Source: a virus. Taken from it: 29,601 bases of DNA. The position numbers and the translations under genes were made by a program. Below, one piece after another: positions 21,988-29,422 of the stretch (its first letter is position 1; each line of letters begins with the position of its first letter). Where the stretch lies: the IMG/VR virus record IMGVR_UViG_3300044691_000850, positions 1 through 29,601 of that record. One strand, given 5' to 3'. Below the pieces are notes generated by a model that did not search any database, was not told the origin of the DNA, and worked only from the letters and a program-made list of their open reading frames with translations.

Positions 21988-23949
21988 ATGACCAACGCGC
22001 CGGCCAACCGTAAAACGCACATCATCCGCATTCTCGGTACCAACAAGAATGGTGACGTGCTTCCGGATATCTGGCTCGATATCGAACGGATCGACGAGGC
22101 CAAGACGGTTTTTCAGAGCGCGGAGACCAACTGGCAGGGCTCGGTCCGGCGACTGAAGTGGCTTGATGATCCCGACTCGGACAATTTCGAGGAGGACGGT
22201 CCGAAGTCCCGCAAATCGCGGATCATCAAGGTCTGCTCGCCGGATGAGCCTGACCAGTCCGACCCGGAAGAATGGATTCCGGTTCGCGTTATCGACAAGA
22301 TGCGGTCGACCATCGGCGATCAGGGATCGGTTGGATCTTTCAACAATTCAGAGAGCACAGCGGCGCGCATCGTCAAGCAGCGCCGCATCCTGCATTACGA
22401 CACATCGATCGACGACGATGCGCAAGCCGCCTTTGATGCCGACCCGACTCGCAAGGTTTATGTCGCTCCAGCCGAGCGCTATTCTCGCAAGGACGGCAGC
22501 AAGGACGATGGTCAATGGATCGAGCACGAGGTCATCACCTTTCTAAAAAACCGGGTCAACAATCAGACCATGACCGGACAGGGCGGCGATGAGGGCAAAC
22601 AAACCAAGCTGCTGAATCAATATCTGATCGACGAATCCGAAGAAGCAAAGCTGGAGATCGTCGGAAACAATAATATAAACCCGCCGTGGCGGCTCGATCC
22701 GTTTCAATCGATCGTCAATGTGCAGATGGGAGCGGCAGCGACGGAATTTAGCGTCGGCAATGAAACAGGTCTGGTGCAGCAAGTTCCGGCGACAGTACCC
22801 GACACCGACAAGATGCTTATCTCTTTCTTTGTGCGAATCCCGCAAGCAACTTTCGATTATGCTGCCGGTCGGGGTTATCAGATCGACATGATCGATTTCG
22901 GCGCTAACGACTCGCGGTCTTATGAGGGGAATGAGTTCTTCGGTGGCGGGACGGTCTTTCGCGCATCGAGCGGGATCTACACAACAGGACCTGATTCGCT
23001 CACCGTGTTCATGTCCGGCGGATATCGTTCGGTCACAATATTCACGCCCATCGGGGACTATGTCGACGAGTTTGATTTTGGTGGACACTTGCTAACTACT
23101 GACCGCGTCTACTCGATTACCGCCGGTGCATCGCGCGACGGCGGCAGCCTGCTATCTGCCGACAAGTGGCATCATATTCTTGTGGTGGTGGATACGTCAG
23201 AATCGACTATCATTACCAACAACGCCTCCGGACGCGGTCTGACGTCAGCCGACCCGTATGTGCCCGCTACGGTCGGTCATTGCGACAGCGCACCGAGAAT
23301 TCAACTTTTTGTCGATAATCGCGACTACTCGCCAACAAGTATGGAATTCACCGTCGGGAGCCCGATAGACGCCGGCGATGGCCTGGGTGCGTTGCTGACC
23401 GTAAACCAAGAGTTTTACGGTCGCGTTCTTCCTGACTTTAGCCCGAGCACGTCAGGGCTCGGTATCTCTTGGGGCGTTCCGTGTACCGGCGATCTGGCCG
23501 TGATGCCCGGCACAACCAGTGACGCCGGTTTGTTTCCGGATGGCCCTATCTATGTTTACGCGGGCTCTCCGACGACGATTCAGCCATGGAAAATTGGCAT
23601 AAACGGGCTTGGCTTTGGCATTCCACAGATGGAATCAAGCCTTGAGGATGTTCCCGGTGAGGGGGTCATAAGCATCTCGACCGACATGGAAATGCAGTGC
23701 TTCCAGATGTGGACCAACGTCGCTCCCGATCTGAGAAATACTTCAGTCCGCGGCGCATTTTTGAAGATCAACGATGACGGCACCGGAAGTCCGGCGCCGG
23801 TCAGCGCCGCCGAGGCGTTATATGGCGAACCGGTCTATCGGTTCAATAGCGCAAGGTTTGCCAGAAATTCAGGGAGTGCCGGCGACGTGGCAACTGTCGG
23901 CGACATCAGGACATTCAGTCCGCCTGCGCGAAATATCGAACTGCCCTAG
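21988..23949 (+). CDS. LamG/concanavalin-like tail protein
   Basis: The 653-residue product has two parts. The N-terminal 230 residues are polar and charged (ILGTNKNGDVLPDIWLDIER; NWQGSVRRLKWLDDPDSDNF; EWIEHEVITFLKNRV-like QWIEHEVITFLKNR) and probably attach to the tail. The C-terminal part is a beta-rich sandwich: 'DKMLISFFVRIPQATFDYA', 'DKWHHILVVVDTSESTIITN' and 'RIQLFVDNRDYSP' fit a LamG-like glycan-binding fold. Its end 'RFNSARFARNSGSAGDVATV' is loop-like. The second half is visibly richer in A and T than the neighbours, which suggests exchange. Likely a host-range protein. Confidence 0.6.
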   Translation: MTNAPANRKTHIIRILGTNKNGDVLPDIWLDIERIDEAKTVFQSAETNWQGSVRRLKWLDDPDSDNFEEDGPKSRKSRIIKVCSPDEPDQSDPEEWIPVRVIDKMRSTIGDQGSVGSFNNSESTAARIVKQRRILHYDTSIDDDAQAAFDADPTRKVYVAPAERYSRKDGSKDDGQWIEHEVITFLKNRVNNQTMTGQGGDEGKQTKLLNQYLIDESEEAKLEIVGNNNINPPWRLDPFQSIVNVQMGAAATEFSVGNETGLVQQVPATVPDTDKMLISFFVRIPQATFDYAAGRGYQIDMIDFGANDSRSYEGNEFFGGGTVFRASSGIYTTGPDSLTVFMSGGYRSVTIFTPIGDYVDEFDFGGHLLTTDRVYSITAGASRDGGSLLSADKWHHILVVVDTSESTIITNNASGRGLTSADPYVPATVGHCDSAPRIQLFVDNRDYSPTSMEFTVGSPIDAGDGLGALLTVNQEFYGRVLPDFSPSTSGLGISWGVPCTGDLAVMPGTTSDAGLFPDGPIYVYAGSPTTIQPWKIGINGLGFGIPQMESSLEDVPGEGVISISTDMEMQCFQMWTNVAPDLRNTSVRGAFLKINDDGTGSPAPVSAAEALYGEPVYRFNSARFARNSGSAGDVATVGDIRTFSPPARNIELP

Positions 23950-24025
23950 CTCAACGGGCGACGTTGTCGCGATCAATCCGCCTAACTTTTTCTGCAACCG
24001 CCGCGGGGCGAGGGGATAATTCCGC

Positions 24026-25750
24026 ATGACGTTGCACTATCGCGAAACCGATCCGATCAGCGGGCGCTGGACCGCCAATACGTCAGGCGTCAAGCTGTCG
24101 TCGTTTCAGGGCGACGAGAATATCTGGACGCTGGATTTACGGATCACGGCGACGCAAGCCATGATCACGGCATCGCGCGGCATTGTCAGCATCACATCGT
24201 CGCTCGGCGAACTGACCTTCCATATGTCGGACTCTACCACTGAGGGACCGATCGCGATTCCAGTTCTGGCCTTTCACGGTCGTGGAGCATGGGCACCGAG
24301 CACGGCATATTCACTCAATGACACGTTCTACATCAACGGTGCCGCTTATCTCGTAGAATTTCCCCATACGTCCGCGCTGACCTTCAGCGCCGGTGCCAAT
24401 GACGGCATGGGACATGACTACTATTCTGTGATGATGCCTAATCCGGGCAACGCGCTGGCAACCGGCGGCAGCGCTGGCATGGTCTATACCAAGACTTCCA
24501 GCGCGGACTTTGCTGCCAATTGGAGCTTCGCCAGCGCCATCAATGTGACATTCTCGCCATCGACCGCCAGCGGACTTGTCTCAACCAACGTGGCGGCCGC
24601 CCTTGAGGAACTCGAAACACTGATCGGCACCGGTCCGGCGGGCTTCCTTCCGTTGTCGGGAGGAACGCTGACCGGTGTGCTGACCTTGTCCGCCGATCCT
24701 GCGAGCGCATTGCAACCGGCCACCAAGCAATATGTCGACGGCATCGCCCTGAATCTAGGTACGCGGGGCAGGGTGCGGGCTGCGACCACGGCGAACGTCA
24801 ATCTGGCCAGCGCGCTCGCCAACGGATCGACCGTCGACACATCGGTTACGCTCGTGACCGGCGACCTTGTGCTGGTGCGATCGCAATCCACCCCGGCCCA
24901 AAACGGCATTTACCTCGTTCCGGCGTCCGGCGCAGCCAACCGGTCAACTGAGTTTGCGGCCTACAATGATTATCCGGGCTCGCTGATTGCCGTGGAGGAA
25001 GGCACCAGCAATTCAGACACCATCTGGCTCTGCACTTCGAACACCGGCGGCACGCTCGGAACAACTGCGATATCATTCAACCAATCGTCGGCGTCTGGAG
25101 CGTTGCTGTCGTCGAATAACCTGTCCGATGTCGGCAACGCTGCAACGGCGCGCACAAACCTTGGACTCGGAACCTCAGCAACGCACGCATCCGGTGACTT
25201 TGCGCTGACGGCAAACAATCTTTCCGACCTTGCAAACGCCGCATCGGCGCGGACCAATCTGGGGCTTGGCACCTCTTCTACCCACGCGGCCGGGGACTTC
25301 ATGCTGAGCGCCAACAATCTGGCTGACTTGGCGAGTGCTGCGACGGCGCGGACCAATCTCGGGCTAGGCACAGCGGCCACCTCAGCCGCAACGGCATTTC
25401 AGACTGCGGATGCCCAACTTTCCAGCCTGATCCGTCAGAATTCGCAGAGCGCTGCCTACACCACGGTGCTTACCGATGGCGGCAAACATATTTTGCATCC
25501 TTCCGCCGACACCGCGACGCGAACCTTCACAATCGACAGCAACGCTAATGTTGCCTATCCCATCGGAACCGCAATTACCTTCGTAAATCAGAACGGAGGC
25601 GGCGCCATCACCGTCGCGATCACTAGCGACACCATGCGCCTGGCCGGTGCAGGGTCTACCGGAAGCCGGACGCTGGCAGCTAACGGTATCGCCACGGCTC
25701 TGAAAATCACAAGTACGGAGTGGATTATATCTGGCACGGGGCTTACCTGA
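24026..25750 (+). CDS. Tail fibre protein with internal repeats
   Basis: The 574-residue protein has a modular fibre layout. A chitin-binding-like module is at about 85-115 (GAWAPSTAYSLNDTFYING). The canonical fibre motif FLPLSGGTLTGVLTL plus 'ALQPATKQYVDG' is at 207-239. A 'RVRAATTANVNLASALANGS' domain runs from 248 to about 300. Three 33-residue repeats (NNLSDLANAASARTNLGLGT type) follow, then a C-terminal knob ending 'ALKITSTEWIISGTGLT'. Such proteins trimerise and bind the host surface. GAGGGG precedes the ATG. The stop overlaps the next ATG. Confidence 0.82.
   Translation: MTLHYRETDPISGRWTANTSGVKLSSFQGDENIWTLDLRITATQAMITASRGIVSITSSLGELTFHMSDSTTEGPIAIPVLAFHGRGAWAPSTAYSLNDTFYINGAAYLVEFPHTSALTFSAGANDGMGHDYYSVMMPNPGNALATGGSAGMVYTKTSSADFAANWSFASAINVTFSPSTASGLVSTNVAAALEELETLIGTGPAGFLPLSGGTLTGVLTLSADPASALQPATKQYVDGIALNLGTRGRVRAATTANVNLASALANGSTVDTSVTLVTGDLVLVRSQSTPAQNGIYLVPASGAANRSTEFAAYNDYPGSLIAVEEGTSNSDTIWLCTSNTGGTLGTTAISFNQSSASGALLSSNNLSDVGNAATARTNLGLGTSATHASGDFALTANNLSDLANAASARTNLGLGTSSTHAAGDFMLSANNLADLASAATARTNLGLGTAATSAATAFQTADAQLSSLIRQNSQSAAYTTVLTDGGKHILHPSADTATRTFTIDSNANVAYPIGTAITFVNQNGGGAITVAITSDTMRLAGAGSTGSRTLAANGIATALKITSTEWIISGTGLT
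25115..25411 (+). repeat. Three tandem 99-bp repeats in the fibre gene
   Basis: Repeat units begin at 25115, 25214 and 25313, each exactly 99 bases (33 codons). The encoded core TARTNLGLGT is identical or nearly so in all three. The DNA copies differ at many third positions, so they are old rather than recent duplications. Confidence 0.85.
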
Positions 25751-26430
25751 TGGCAGCCATTAGTCAGATGATGCTGATTGCGTGTGTCGGATCCGCATCT
25801 GGATCAGACGCGCTTGGAATGTCTTTCGTCACATCCGCCACCGCCTCGGTCGGTGCATCGTCTAAGACATTTACAGCGGTATCGATCGGGGCCGCATCTT
25901 CTACGCGGCTCGTCGTTATCACTATATCTATGGGACTAGTATCGCTGTCGTCGACTATTTCAAGCGTCATGATCGGCGGCATCAGCGCAACTCAGGCGTC
26001 ATACATAGAAAATACCGGCGCAGCCTTTGCGGCTTCGATCTGGTACGCTGCAGTGCCGACTGGATCGACTGCCGATATCGTCATCAACACGTCATCCAAC
26101 ATGGGCAGCGTGCTGATTGCGACATATCGACTGGCTGGCCTGAGTTCCAACACACCAACAAATACGAACGCAGCCCAAGCCACGCAGTCGACCGCGCTGT
26201 CATGCAACACCAATGTCTCCGCCGGCGGATTTTTGATAGCGGCTTCTGTCTTGGGGCTCGGCTCTACTGCCACATTCACGGGCACGTCCCAGGACGCCGT
26301 GGCGGCGCCGGCGGGGCACTATTACGCCTCATCCTTCACCGAGGGCGGCGCTCCCGAAACGCCTCGCACCGTTCAAATAACTCCAGCATCTACGGATCGC
26401 ATCGCGATTGCGACCGCGTCGTGGCGTTGA
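25750..26430 (+). CDS. Beta-rich tail-tip protein after the fibre gene (226 aa)
   Basis: The ATG overlaps the fibre stop (TGATG). The protein is rich in Ser, Thr, Ala and Gly and in beta strands: VTSATASVGASSKTFTAVSI, 'STRLVVITISMGLVSLSSTI', 'IWYAAVPTGSTADIVINTSS' and 'TVQITPASTDRIAIATASWR'. This fits a beta-sandwich tip or receptor-binding protein. It has little charge, unlike an intramolecular chaperone. Its first 15 residues are hydrophobic, but I do not see a convincing signal peptide. Position and composition support a tail role. Confidence 0.55.
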   Translation: MAAISQMMLIACVGSASGSDALGMSFVTSATASVGASSKTFTAVSIGAASSTRLVVITISMGLVSLSSTISSVMIGGISATQASYIENTGAAFAASIWYAAVPTGSTADIVINTSSNMGSVLIATYRLAGLSSNTPTNTNAAQATQSTALSCNTNVSAGGFLIAASVLGLGSTATFTGTSQDAVAAPAGHYYASSFTEGGAPETPRTVQITPASTDRIAIATASWR

Positions 26431-26498
26431 TGGTCGGCTTTACGTCTCGCCGAAAATGGAGAAGGCGTCGACCACGCTTTATTACGATGAAAAGCTGA
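26430..26498 (+). CDS. Possible 22-residue basic micro-protein
   Basis: An ATG overlaps the previous stop (TGATG) and opens a 22-codon frame rich in Arg (RRKWRRRRPRF). Only the overlap supports translation. It may equally be the decayed end of a longer gene. Confidence 0.15.
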   Translation: MVGFTSRRKWRRRRPRFITMKS

Positions 26499-26558
26499 AC
26501 GTCGCGTAAGCTTCTACCTGATCCCTTCTTTCCCGAAGCCATTTCCTCACGCGCCAGG

Positions 26559-26577
26559 CGCACGCCGGCGGCGTGCG
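26559..26577 (+). other. Hairpin before the endolysin gene
   Basis: CGCACGCC at 26559-26566 pairs perfectly with GGCGTGCG at 26570-26577 around a three-base loop. No T run follows, so an intrinsic terminator is not supported. It lies 19 bases before the endolysin ATG and could affect its translation or RNA ends. Confidence 0.35.
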
Positions 26578-26595
26578 AACCTATGGAGCATCACC

Positions 26596-27888
26596 ATGTC
26601 AGCCTGGCGCGGCATCATCGGTAAATCGTTTACGCCTGACGAATTCGAGAAGTATGTCGCATCGCTGAAATTCGGACTGTGGCGGCCGCGCTTCATCGTG
26701 GTGCACAATACCTCGGCGCCGGATCTCAAGACCTGGAACGGCTGGCAGGCGCGCAAGCCGCCGGTCCCCGACGAGAAATGGGCGCAGAACCTGGTCGGCT
26801 ATTACCGCGACCAGCAGCACTGGTCGGCCGGCCCGCATCTGTTCATCACGCCGCGCGGCATTCTGGCGTTCTCGCCGCTGACCGGGCCCGGCACGCATTC
26901 ACCGGCCTGGAATTCGATCACCTGGGGCGTCGAGACCGTCGGCGAGTTCGAGCATGAACCGTTTGCGGGAGCCGTGCGCGACAACCTGATCGCGGCGCTG
27001 GCGATCCTGCATGCCGCCGCCGGGCTGCAGCCCGAACCTTACGAACTGGGCGTGCGCGGGCTGCACTTCCATAAAGAGGACCCGATCACGACGCACAAAT
27101 CCTGCCCGGGCAAGAACATGGTCAAGGCCGAACTGGTCGCCGCGGTCGAGGCCGAGATCCTGCGCCGTCACGGCGGCGGTGGTCACGCCGCCCACGCGAC
27201 GCTGCTTGCGGATGTGGATGCGGCCGACGACATGGCCGCCGACCATGCCGATGATGCGGCGGTCGTTCCGATCGCCGCGCCGGCGCCGGCCTCGAACGTC
27301 CAGGGCGATCCGGTGCTGTTCTCGGTGCAGCGCCGGCTGAAGGCGATGAACTATAATCCGGGAGTCGTCACCGGCATCTGGGGCGGCATGACAGCCGGCG
27401 CGATCTCGGGTTTTCTCAACGATCGGCAAAGCCCGATTCCGGCACCAACATCGCTCGATATGTTCGACGGCGTAACCGCCGGCATCGTCGCCGAGCTGCG
27501 GCGTGCCGAAGCTGATGCGTTTGTGCGGCCGGTCACCACGGCGCGCGCCAGCGCCGATCCCGGCACGGTCGCGGCGGTGGCGCCCGAGGTGGTTCCGGCG
27601 CAGCGCAATTTCGTCAAGGCGGCCTGGGCTTCGCTGCTGGCGTTCCTGTCGGCGATCTGGACTTCGGCGGGCGACAAGATCCAGCAGGCCTGGGACTTCT
27701 TCACCGATCACAAGAACGATTTCGGCGACTCCTCGAGCCTGATGTCGACGGCATCGGGCTATCTCGGAGAGGTGCCGACGTCGCTGTGGATATTGCTCGG
27801 CGCGGCCGGGCTGGCCTGGATCGCGATCGACGCGCGCGACAGCGTCAAGAAAATCACCGCATCGGTGCAAACGGGGGCACGGCAATGA
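26596..27888 (+). CDS. Endolysin: N-acetylmuramoyl-L-alanine amidase with peptidoglycan-binding and C-terminal membrane segments
   Basis: The 430-residue protein opens with an amidase_2 (PGRP-like) domain. H37 in RFIVVHNTS, H157 or H159 in GLHFHKEDP and C170 in HKSCPGK are the likely zinc ligands, and E113 in WGVETVGEF may assist catalysis. It would cut the bond between MurNAc and the stem peptide. A peptidoglycan-binding-like helix bundle follows at about 238-276 (LFSVQRRLKAMNYNPGVVTG). After an Ala-rich linker the C-terminus carries a hydrophobic helix at about 395-411 (SLWILLGAAGLAWIAI). No N-terminal signal is seen. The stop overlaps the next ATG. Confidence 0.85.
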   Translation: MSAWRGIIGKSFTPDEFEKYVASLKFGLWRPRFIVVHNTSAPDLKTWNGWQARKPPVPDEKWAQNLVGYYRDQQHWSAGPHLFITPRGILAFSPLTGPGTHSPAWNSITWGVETVGEFEHEPFAGAVRDNLIAALAILHAAAGLQPEPYELGVRGLHFHKEDPITTHKSCPGKNMVKAELVAAVEAEILRRHGGGGHAAHATLLADVDAADDMAADHADDAAVVPIAAPAPASNVQGDPVLFSVQRRLKAMNYNPGVVTGIWGGMTAGAISGFLNDRQSPIPAPTSLDMFDGVTAGIVAELRRAEADAFVRPVTTARASADPGTVAAVAPEVVPAQRNFVKAAWASLLAFLSAIWTSAGDKIQQAWDFFTDHKNDFGDSSSLMSTASGYLGEVPTSLWILLGAAGLAWIAIDARDSVKKITASVQTGARQ

Positions 27889-28160
27889 TTATTGGATATG
27901 CAAGGACGGCGCTGGCCTTTCTCGAGGCGGCGGGACTGCTGACAAAGATTTTGATTGCGGCCGGGCTGATCGGCTCGGCCGCGATCGCCTATGGCGTCTG
28001 GCATCACCGGATTTACGAGAGCGGCGTCGCCGACGCGGTCGCCGGCATCGCGCGCGAAGATTCAAGGTTCATCGATCGCGCCATCAAGGCCCGCGACACC
28101 TGGCAGGCGTGCCACGATCAGCATCGCGGCTGGGACCAGACCACGGGGAGGTGCCTGTGA
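27885..28160 (+). CDS. Single-span membrane protein, i-spanin (Rz-like) candidate
   Basis: The 91-residue protein has a transmembrane helix at about 20-38 (TKILIAAGLIGSAAIAYGVW). A short helical domain of about 50 residues follows (DAVAGIAREDSRFIDRAIKA) and it ends with two cysteines near the C-terminus. It starts in an ATGA overlap with the endolysin and overlaps the lipoprotein gene that follows. One-span protein plus lipoprotein right after an endolysin is the usual spanin arrangement. The periplasmic part is shorter than in lambda Rz (153), so the call rests on context. Confidence 0.5.
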   Translation: MIIGYARTALAFLEAAGLLTKILIAAGLIGSAAIAYGVWHHRIYESGVADAVAGIAREDSRFIDRAIKARDTWQACHDQHRGWDQTTGRCL

Positions 28161-28627
28161 AGCTGTTGTCTGGATTGACTCTGGCGCTGCTGGCGCTGCC
28201 GCTCGGCGGTTGCGACTGGCAGACCTTCAAAAGCTCGGTCGCCGGCTCTTGCGCGGTGTTCGAGCGGCCGCCCTATGCGGTGCGCGGCAAGACGCCGTAT
28301 GACCAGGACGTCGCCGACAATTTTGTCGAAAGCGGGGTGGCGGGGTGCGACTGGCCACGGCCGGCGCCACGGCCGGCCGCACTCGACGTCACGCCTGGCA
28401 AAGTCGTGGTGACGACGTTGCCGAAAAAGCGCGGCATCATCCGGAAACTCCGCGATCGGATCCTGCCTGCGAAAGTGCCGGACTGGCCGCCGGCCGCGGC
28501 GCCGATCGACATACCGATTGTGCCGGCGCCGGCCGAAGCCGAGCCCCCGCCCGCCGTGGTCGAGGCGCCGCCACAGCCGCCGCGCAGCGCGCTCGACCGG
28601 TTGCTGCATCCCGACGATCGACTGTGA
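28157..28627 (+). CDS. Pro-rich lipoprotein, o-spanin (Rz1-like) candidate
   Basis: A signal peptide ends in a clear lipobox: VKLLSGLTLALLALPLGGC, with Cys19 as the lipidated residue. The mature protein is basic in the middle (PKKRGIIRKLRDRI) and Pro-rich in the C-terminal third (APAEAEPPPAVVEAPPQPP), as Rz1-type spanins are. At 156 residues it is longer than lambda Rz1 (60). The GTG start overlaps the stop of the candidate i-spanin (GTGA). It would sit in the outer membrane and help disrupt it at lysis. A non-spanin lipoprotein is possible. Confidence 0.55.
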   Translation: MKLLSGLTLALLALPLGGCDWQTFKSSVAGSCAVFERPPYAVRGKTPYDQDVADNFVESGVAGCDWPRPAPRPAALDVTPGKVVVTTLPKKRGIIRKLRDRILPAKVPDWPPAAAPIDIPIVPAPAEAEPPPAVVEAPPQPPRSALDRLLHPDDRL

Positions 28628-28642
28628 AAGGTGATTTGTAAA

Positions 28643-29014
28643 ATGAGCGAGGACGCAACGCAGGCGGCACTGCGGGAAATGAGCCACCAGATCGGCGGAC
28701 TTGAGGCGATCGTCAAAACGCTTGTCTCCACATGGCAGTCGCAGGAAGCCACCGCAACGCAAGGCCGGGCCAACCTGCATGCCAAGGTCGAGGCGCTCGG
28801 CGAGAAGGTGTCAACGCTGGCCAGCCGGGTCGACGTCGCGATCAAGGACATCACCGAGATCAAGCCGTCGGTCGAGGCGTTCGAGAACGCCAAGGCACAG
28901 GCAATCGGCGCCCAGAAGCTTGGCAAATGGATTTGGGCGGCCCTGCCGTTTGCCGGCGGCGGCATCGGCTGGGCGATCGCCAACTGGATATCGATCGGAC
29001 CAAAGCCGCACTGA
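28643..29014 (+). CDS. DUF1515-like membrane protein
   Basis: The 123-residue product has a long amphipathic helical N-terminal part (EDATQAALREMSHQIGGLEA; ANLHAKVEALGEKVSTLASR; VDVAIKDITEIKPSVEAFEN), probably a coiled coil. It ends in a transmembrane helix at about 93-117 (LGKWIWAALPFAGGGIGWAI). This resembles DUF1515 proteins found in rhizobia. An AAAGGTG site lies nine bases before the ATG; a GTG four codons upstream is in frame but less likely. Its place in the lysis region suggests a holin or a holin-associated role, not proven. Confidence 0.6.
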   Translation: MSEDATQAALREMSHQIGGLEAIVKTLVSTWQSQEATATQGRANLHAKVEALGEKVSTLASRVDVAIKDITEIKPSVEAFENAKAQAIGAQKLGKWIWAALPFAGGGIGWAIANWISIGPKPH

Positions 29015-29053
29015 CGTTCTTTCTCAATATTTTATTTTTAGGAAAGCATCACC

Positions 29054-29422
29054 ATGTTGAAAACCGCTTTCGCGGCGTGCGCGCTGCTGTGCGTGTCGAT
29101 CGCTCCCTTGTTCGCTGAAACCTGCATCGCCAGCCAGTATGGAGTCGGCGACGACTATCACGGCAAGCGCACGGCGTCCGGTGCGGTCTTCAATACCTGG
29201 GCGACCGCGCCCTACACGGTGGCGCACCGCACCCGGCCGTTCGGTTCATTCGTCACCGTCACCAATCTCGCCAACGGCCGCACGATCCGCGCGCGCGTCA
29301 CCGACCGTGGCCCGTTCGTGGCCGGCCGCTGCATCGATCTCGGCCGCGCCGGCGCGGTTGCGCTTGGCATGGGCGGCGCCGCGCCGGTGCGGGTCGAGGC
29401 GACGGCGAGGGCCGCACCGTGA
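29054..29422 (+). CDS. RlpA-like secreted double-psi beta-barrel protein
   Basis: The 122-residue protein has a Sec signal peptide (MLKTAFAACALLCVSIAPLF, then AE) that probably ends after residue 21. The mature part is a compact RlpA-like domain: ASQYGVGDDYHGKRTASG, 'YTVAHRTRPFGSFVTVTNL', 'NGRTIRARVTDRGPF' and 'GRCIDLGRAGAVALGMG'. H58 and D84 match the conserved pair important for lytic transglycosylase activity in RlpA. There is no SPOR domain and no lipobox. It has AGGAAAG eight bases before its ATG. It could be a second cell-wall enzyme of lysis. It overlaps the next gene by GTGA. Confidence 0.75.
   Translation: MLKTAFAACALLCVSIAPLFAETCIASQYGVGDDYHGKRTASGAVFNTWATAPYTVAHRTRPFGSFVTVTNLANGRTIRARVTDRGPFVAGRCIDLGRAGAVALGMGGAAPVRVEATARAAP

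Noticed and set aside
25115-25411. CRISPR-like periodic repeats
   Set aside because: The 99-base periodicity is codon-exact, lies inside an open frame and has no unique spacers between short identical repeats.
26899-27885. A 328-codon open frame on the - strand
   Set aside because: It mirrors the amidase gene, which has clear zinc ligands and correct context; the antisense product is Arg/Gly/His-rich with no recognisable motif.
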